NCBI GenBank assembly: GCA_964577305.1
Contig: CAZNYS010000001.1
Coordinates: forward strand, 62,001 to 126,000
DNA: 64,000 bases
Direction: 5' to 3'
From: UBA9300 sp964577305
Lineage (GTDB): Bacteria > Bacteroidota > Bacteroidia > Bacteroidales > VadinHA17
The translations under genes were made by a program, and so were the position numbers. Positions 60,525-64,000 of this stretch are shown piece by piece; the stretch's first letter is position 1; every line of letters begins with the position of its first letter. The notes under the pieces were generated by a model, which saw nothing but the letters and a program-made list of their open reading frames with translations, did no database searches and was not told the origin of the DNA.

Positions 60525-61121
60525 TCATTGCTCGGGCATCATCTTAGGCATATCCATAACCTGGTAGCCTGCGGGGATTTCAAAACTATTTGCATCGGGT
60601 GTCCATGGTTGGATTTCTTTCAGTTCCATAACCAAGTCACCAGATCCGTCTATGTGGTTGATCATTTTTATCGGGAAATTATATTCCTCAGAGGTCCAGA
60701 CTGTAAACATCTTCTGGTTTGCCTGGCCATATTCATTGCTGTTTTCATTCCACAATTCCGTTTTAATACATTCTATTCCGTTGACAGTCTCGGTTCCTAT
60801 CTCTTTAATGGTTCCTTCTTTCTTAAAATACTCGTATGAACCAACCGGATCATTACCCATACTCATTGGATTATCGGCAGCACCCTTCATGGCCATCTTT
60901 TGCTGGGGCATAAGGATTACAATTTCAGGTGAGCCTTTCTTAACTATTATGACGCCTTCCATGCCGCTCTCATTAAATTCATAACGGTAACCGGCATCAG
61001 CGGAATACACTGTGAAGACACGCTCCTGGCCCATGCTCGTAAAGAACATTTTGGCGGTGAACTGTGCGGACATTGGCAGTGCCAGCAGGCTGGCAGCAAA
61101 AAGAACAATAAGTTTTTTCAT
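60525..61121 (-). CDS. DUF4412-like exported protein
   Basis: 198 residues. Signal peptide MKKLIVLFAASLLALPMSAQ. The body (YRYEFNESGMEGVIIVKKGS, ILMPQQKMAM, VNGIECIKTELW, VWTSEEYNFPIKM) matches the lipoprotein-carrier-like DUF4412 fold. Probably periplasmic; role unknown. Confidence 0.82.
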   Translation of the reverse strand: MKKLIVLFAASLLALPMSAQFTAKMFFTSMGQERVFTVYSADAGYRYEFNESGMEGVIIVKKGSPEIVILMPQQKMAMKGAADNPMSMGNDPVGSYEYFKKEGTIKEIGTETVNGIECIKTELWNENSNEYGQANQKMFTVWTSEEYNFPIKMINHIDGSGDLVMELKEIQPWTPDANSFEIPAGYQVMDMPKMMPEQ

Positions 61122-61244
61122 GATAATTAGGTTTATTGTTAAAATGATTTATCCTGAAAAGGGGAGAAACTGGTTTTGCAGGCTTTTGCAATTCCTCCCC
61201 ATGAGGCCTGGTTGGAATGAAACTAAACTGGTCTCTCTTAATTA

Positions 61245-62507
61245 TTAGTTGTTTCTTACAAACTCAACGCGGCGGTTTTCTGCTTTTCCCTCAGGGGTTG
61301 CATTTGAATTTATCGGCATGGATTCTCCGAATCCTTTTGACGTTAATTTAGTGGCTGATATTCCCATGGAGATGAGTTGTTTCATAACTGTTTCTGCCCG
61401 GTCCTCGGAGAGTTTCTGGTTAAGGTCGGTATCACCGTCGCTGTCGGTGTGTCCTTCGACACTTACTGCAACATCAGGATGCTCGTTCAGCATTTTATAT
61501 ATTTCATTGAGTACACCCATTGACTCGGGTCGCAGTGTTGCCTTGCCAACATCGAAGCGGATCCCGTTGGAAACAATCTTTCCATCCTGCAGGAATCGGT
61601 CATAGTATTTTACTCCTCCTTCAGCGATCCTAATGTTTTTTATGAAGGATCTGTTGTTGTCATTGGCATGGTATACATGTAATGAAATGCCTGTCGGATT
61701 AAAATCGAGATGCGGAATGTTTATAAGCCTGGTATCATCAATATAAGCTTTGAGCTTGCCACTAGTGTATGCAATAGAGATGTGCGACCACATTTTTGCA
61801 ATATTCTTTCCGTCTGGTAACATGCTGTTGGCCGGGCTCAAATCCATTTTATCAGTCCAGATGTCCAGGGCTGTGGCTCCTCGCGGGGACTCCTGGTTTT
61901 TACGGTCGTAAAAGTAAACCGTGAAGTCATTTGAAGACAGATAAAGGTCAAATTCAATGGTAAATACATCGGGCAAATAATCAATTTCCGGGTTCTTCAG
62001 GTAGGGAATAATCATAGGGGCGCCTCCCCTGAACATAATAATATTCTCACCTCCGAACTGTGCATTTTCAACAGTTCCCTCTACAAGGTCCCACCTCGAG
62101 GGGAATTCACCATTCTCCTCCCCGAGAAGGTTATCCTCAAAAATTATCTTATCTCCCGGGACAAAATCATATTTGCTCCAGCTGAGAGTCAGTGCATCCT
62201 GGGCATCTATGGCACCTGGTGCATTAGCTGCATTTTCAGCGCCTGCAACCTGTCCCGGTGCTTCCCCCTGGTTGCCTGCCTGACCCTGTTCAACCGCGGT
62301 GCTGTCTTTACCGATAACCGCCTCTTCAATACCTTTCTCCAACACATCGAAGCTCTTATTTACCGCTTCGTTTGCCTTTTGATTGGCACGCCTGTTAGCC
62401 TCCCTGTTTATTTTCTTCTTAAGGTTAATTTTAACCTGGCAGTTTGCATCCACCGTTGTAAGAAGAAAAACAGCAATAATGATTGTGAAAACTGTCCTGA
62501 TTTTCAT
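61245..62507 (-). CDS. OmpA-family protein with LamG-like domain
   Basis: 420 residues. Signal peptide, then a basic/coiled stretch (INLKKKINREANRRANQKAN), a Gly/Ala/Gln-rich linker (about 70-100), a central LamG/concanavalin-like beta-sandwich (about 120-300: IIFEDNLLGEENGEFPSRWD, FTIEFDLYLSSNDFTVYF), and a C-terminal OmpA domain (VSVEGHTDSDGDTDLNQKLS, SKGFGESMPINSN, NRRVEFVRN). It likely ties a ligand-binding domain to peptidoglycan. Confidence 0.9.
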   Translation of the reverse strand: MKIRTVFTIIIAVFLLTTVDANCQVKINLKKKINREANRRANQKANEAVNKSFDVLEKGIEEAVIGKDSTAVEQGQAGNQGEAPGQVAGAENAANAPGAIDAQDALTLSWSKYDFVPGDKIIFEDNLLGEENGEFPSRWDLVEGTVENAQFGGENIIMFRGGAPMIIPYLKNPEIDYLPDVFTIEFDLYLSSNDFTVYFYDRKNQESPRGATALDIWTDKMDLSPANSMLPDGKNIAKMWSHISIAYTSGKLKAYIDDTRLINIPHLDFNPTGISLHVYHANDNNRSFIKNIRIAEGGVKYYDRFLQDGKIVSNGIRFDVGKATLRPESMGVLNEIYKMLNEHPDVAVSVEGHTDSDGDTDLNQKLSEDRAETVMKQLISMGISATKLTSKGFGESMPINSNATPEGKAENRRVEFVRNN

Positions 62508-62623
62508 GATACTAATCTTTTTTCTTTTAAAATTACGAATCCCGGAGGAGATTTAACAGCACAGATTAGTATCCGCCCGGGATGAATTAGTATCGGGGTA
62601 TAAAATAATAGTATTGATAATTT

Positions 62624-63376
62624 TTACAGGTAAAGAGAATCATTAATTGCCTGTATAACCTGCTTTTTAAGGTTTTGTGATACAGGTATTTTGGATTTGT
62701 CCTTTAGCAGAAGGTATCCACCGTCACGTTTTACAAACCTGTCGACCCAGGTAATATTTACCAGGTGAGACTGGTGTACACGTATCATTCCGGATCCTGA
62801 AAGAAGAGTGTCAAATTCTTTAATGGTACGTGATACCATTATCCGGCTGCCATCTGATAATATAAAACGGGTATAGTTACTGTCGGCCTCGGCCCTGACA
62901 ATATCCGGTATTGCCACAAGATGAAGGTTCTCGGATGTATGCAACACTATTCTCTTCAGCACCTTCCTGCTTTCCAGGTTTTCCCGGAGGGCTTGCAGCT
63001 TTAACTGTTCCTCTTCAATATCAATAAGCCTGGCTGCCTTATCCACGGCTTCACATATATCCACGGTGTCAAAAGGTTTCAGAACAAAGTCCAGTGCGCT
63101 TACCTTGATCGCCCCCAGGGCATATTCCTGGTGTGCGGTGATAAAGATTACCTTGAAATCTATTGATGGTAATTTATTAAGAAGGTCGAACCCGGTACCG
63201 TCAGGCAGTTCAACATCGAGAAACAGCAGGTCAGGCTTATGCCCAAGTATCGATGCATAACCCTCACTTAAAGATCCTACAGAGGCTGCAATTTCAATGT
63301 CAGGGTATTTCTGCCTTATGATGGCCGATATTGAATTCCTGACTGCCGGTTCATCATCCACAATTACTGTTTTCAT
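62624..63376 (-). CDS. LytTR-type response regulator
   Basis: About 250 residues from MKTVIVDDEPAVRNSI; an upstream ATG would overlap the kinase stop. Receiver domain with phospho-acceptor Asp54 (LFLDVELPDG), Lys in VLKPFD, then a LytTR DNA-binding domain (about 150-250: ADSNYTRFILSDGSRIMVSR, IRVHQSHLVNITWV). Lies 16 bp after the LytS-type kinase and forms a two-component system with it. Confidence 0.93.
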   Translation of the reverse strand: MKTVIVDDEPAVRNSISAIIRQKYPDIEIAASVGSLSEGYASILGHKPDLLFLDVELPDGTGFDLLNKLPSIDFKVIFITAHQEYALGAIKVSALDFVLKPFDTVDICEAVDKAARLIDIEEEQLKLQALRENLESRKVLKRIVLHTSENLHLVAIPDIVRAEADSNYTRFILSDGSRIMVSRTIKEFDTLLSGSGMIRVHQSHLVNITWVDRFVKRDGGYLLLKDKSKIPVSQNLKKQVIQAINDSLYL

Positions 63377-63392
63377 CACCTTAAAATATTTA

Positions 63393-64000
63393 TCAGGCAA
63401 ATACCTTCCTTATGGGCATCATTATAATAACTTTTGTACCAGAAGGCTGTGATTCTTCATACAGGTCTTTTATCTGATAACTAATATTCCTGCTTTTCAG
63501 TTTTTTCCTGAAGAAATCCAGTCTTTCCTGTATAAGCATGGTGGAAATTGACTGCTTCTTTATTCCCTGTCCTTTCTCCCCTGGTGCTTTTCCCCTTCCA
63601 ACACCATTATCTGTCACTTCCAGTTTCAGGAGTTCATTTTCAAGCTTATAAGAGACCTCAATTTTCCCGCCGTTCTTTCCGGGCAATAGACCATGCTCAA
63701 CAGAGTTCTCAAGGCATGGCTGCGCCAGCATGGGAGGGACAGCAATATTTTCCGTATCAATCGGGCTGTCTATATTAAATTTATATTCAAATTCTGTTTC
63801 AAACCTCAATTGCTGTACATCGAGGTACAATTTCAGGGTTTCTATCTCTTTTTCAAGGGGAATAAACTCTTCCCTGGAATTCTCAAGAATATTACGCATC
63901 AGGCTGGCGATCTTAACCAGGAAGGTATTTGCCTTTTCCGGCTGACCTGCAAGAATAAGGTCCTGTACGGCACAGAGGGAGTTGAATATAAAATGCGGGT
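63393..64000 (-). CDS. LytS/YehU-type histidine kinase, 5' end cut by window edge
   Basis: The last 202 codons are visible. The His box PHFIFNSLCAVQDLI sits at the right edge (about 63961-63998 in the minus frame), so the sensor part lies outside. Then LRFETEFEYKFNID, VPPMLAQPCLENSVEHGLLP (N box of HATPase_c) and VTDNGVGRGKAPG (G box). It is the His_kinase (PF06580) type that pairs with LytTR regulators; the partner follows directly. Confidence 0.93.
   Translation of the reverse strand, partial: PHFIFNSLCAVQDLILAGQPEKANTFLVKIASLMRNILENSREEFIPLEKEIETLKLYLDVQQLRFETEFEYKFNIDSPIDTENIAVPPMLAQPCLENSVEHGLLPGKNGGKIEVSYKLENELLKLEVTDNGVGRGKAPGEKGQGIKKQSISTMLIQERLDFFRKKLKSRNISYQIKDLYEESQPSGTKVIIMMPIRKVFA

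Overview
The window looks like a draft, probably metagenome-assembled, genome of a member of the Bacteroidota, most likely a marine or sediment Bacteroidales/Marinilabiliales-type organism. The evidence is lineage-typical genes: the type IX secretion/gliding parts PorX, PorW/SprE and GldH, an N-terminal HU-CCDC81 plus SPOR protein, an Oar-like TonB receptor with a carboxypeptidase-regulatory-like domain, a MetRS with the KISTS variant of KMSKS, a FISUMP protein, and several promoters of the TTTG-N20-TAnnTTTG type. One 100-N scaffold gap lies at 6725-6824.

Layout. 1-3351 (minus): a four-gene operon for UDP-2,3-diacetamido-glucuronic acid, cut by the left edge. 3463-9593: HU/SPOR protein, metG, a small cassette (four-helix-bundle gene between inverted hairpin arrays) in the divergent metG/ldcA intergenic space, an LD-carboxypeptidase and alanine dehydrogenase. 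9740-19839: tsaE, then minus-strand porX, porW/sprE, nfu, mrp, an alkyltransferase-like gene, trmB, gldH, ricT and holB. 20027-24024: pgk, a lipoprotein, a LuxE-like acyl-protein synthetase and a secreted C1 peptidase. 24261-27207: two tandem Stealth phosphotransferases and a glycosyltransferase. 27299-29290: yraN and a NarL-type two-component pair. 29443-29718: a 3' remnant of waaA. 29912-36174: TonB receptor and class II ribonucleotide reductase. 36376-44326: Kbl, an M6 protease lipoprotein, then tdh-acsA-acp-kbl2. 44459-54812: gltX, tatD-like, a GxxExxY gene inside 33-bp inverted repeats, tcdA, an APC permease, an exported methyltransferase, small lipoproteins, a RAYT transposase, tRNA-Gln(CUG) and glnS. 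55037-64000: a small regulator/membrane pair, folB, two OmpA proteins, a serine hydrolase, envelope proteins and a LytS/LytTR two-component system cut by the right edge.

Most genes are housekeeping or cell-envelope functions. The unusual material is in small non-canonical elements: a cassette whose many hairpins keep spacer and shape but not stem sequence (with a stray unit at 50192), the GxxExxY cassette, a RAYT gene that carries a perfect palindrome in its own reading frame and runs into a tRNA, several tight palindromes with 1-2 nt centres, and three tracts of the same GGCTAA hexamer, one of them beside the broken waaA. The most interesting metabolic arrangement is threonine dehydrogenase, acetyl-CoA synthetase, a dedicated acyl carrier protein and a second Kbl-type synthase in one operon.
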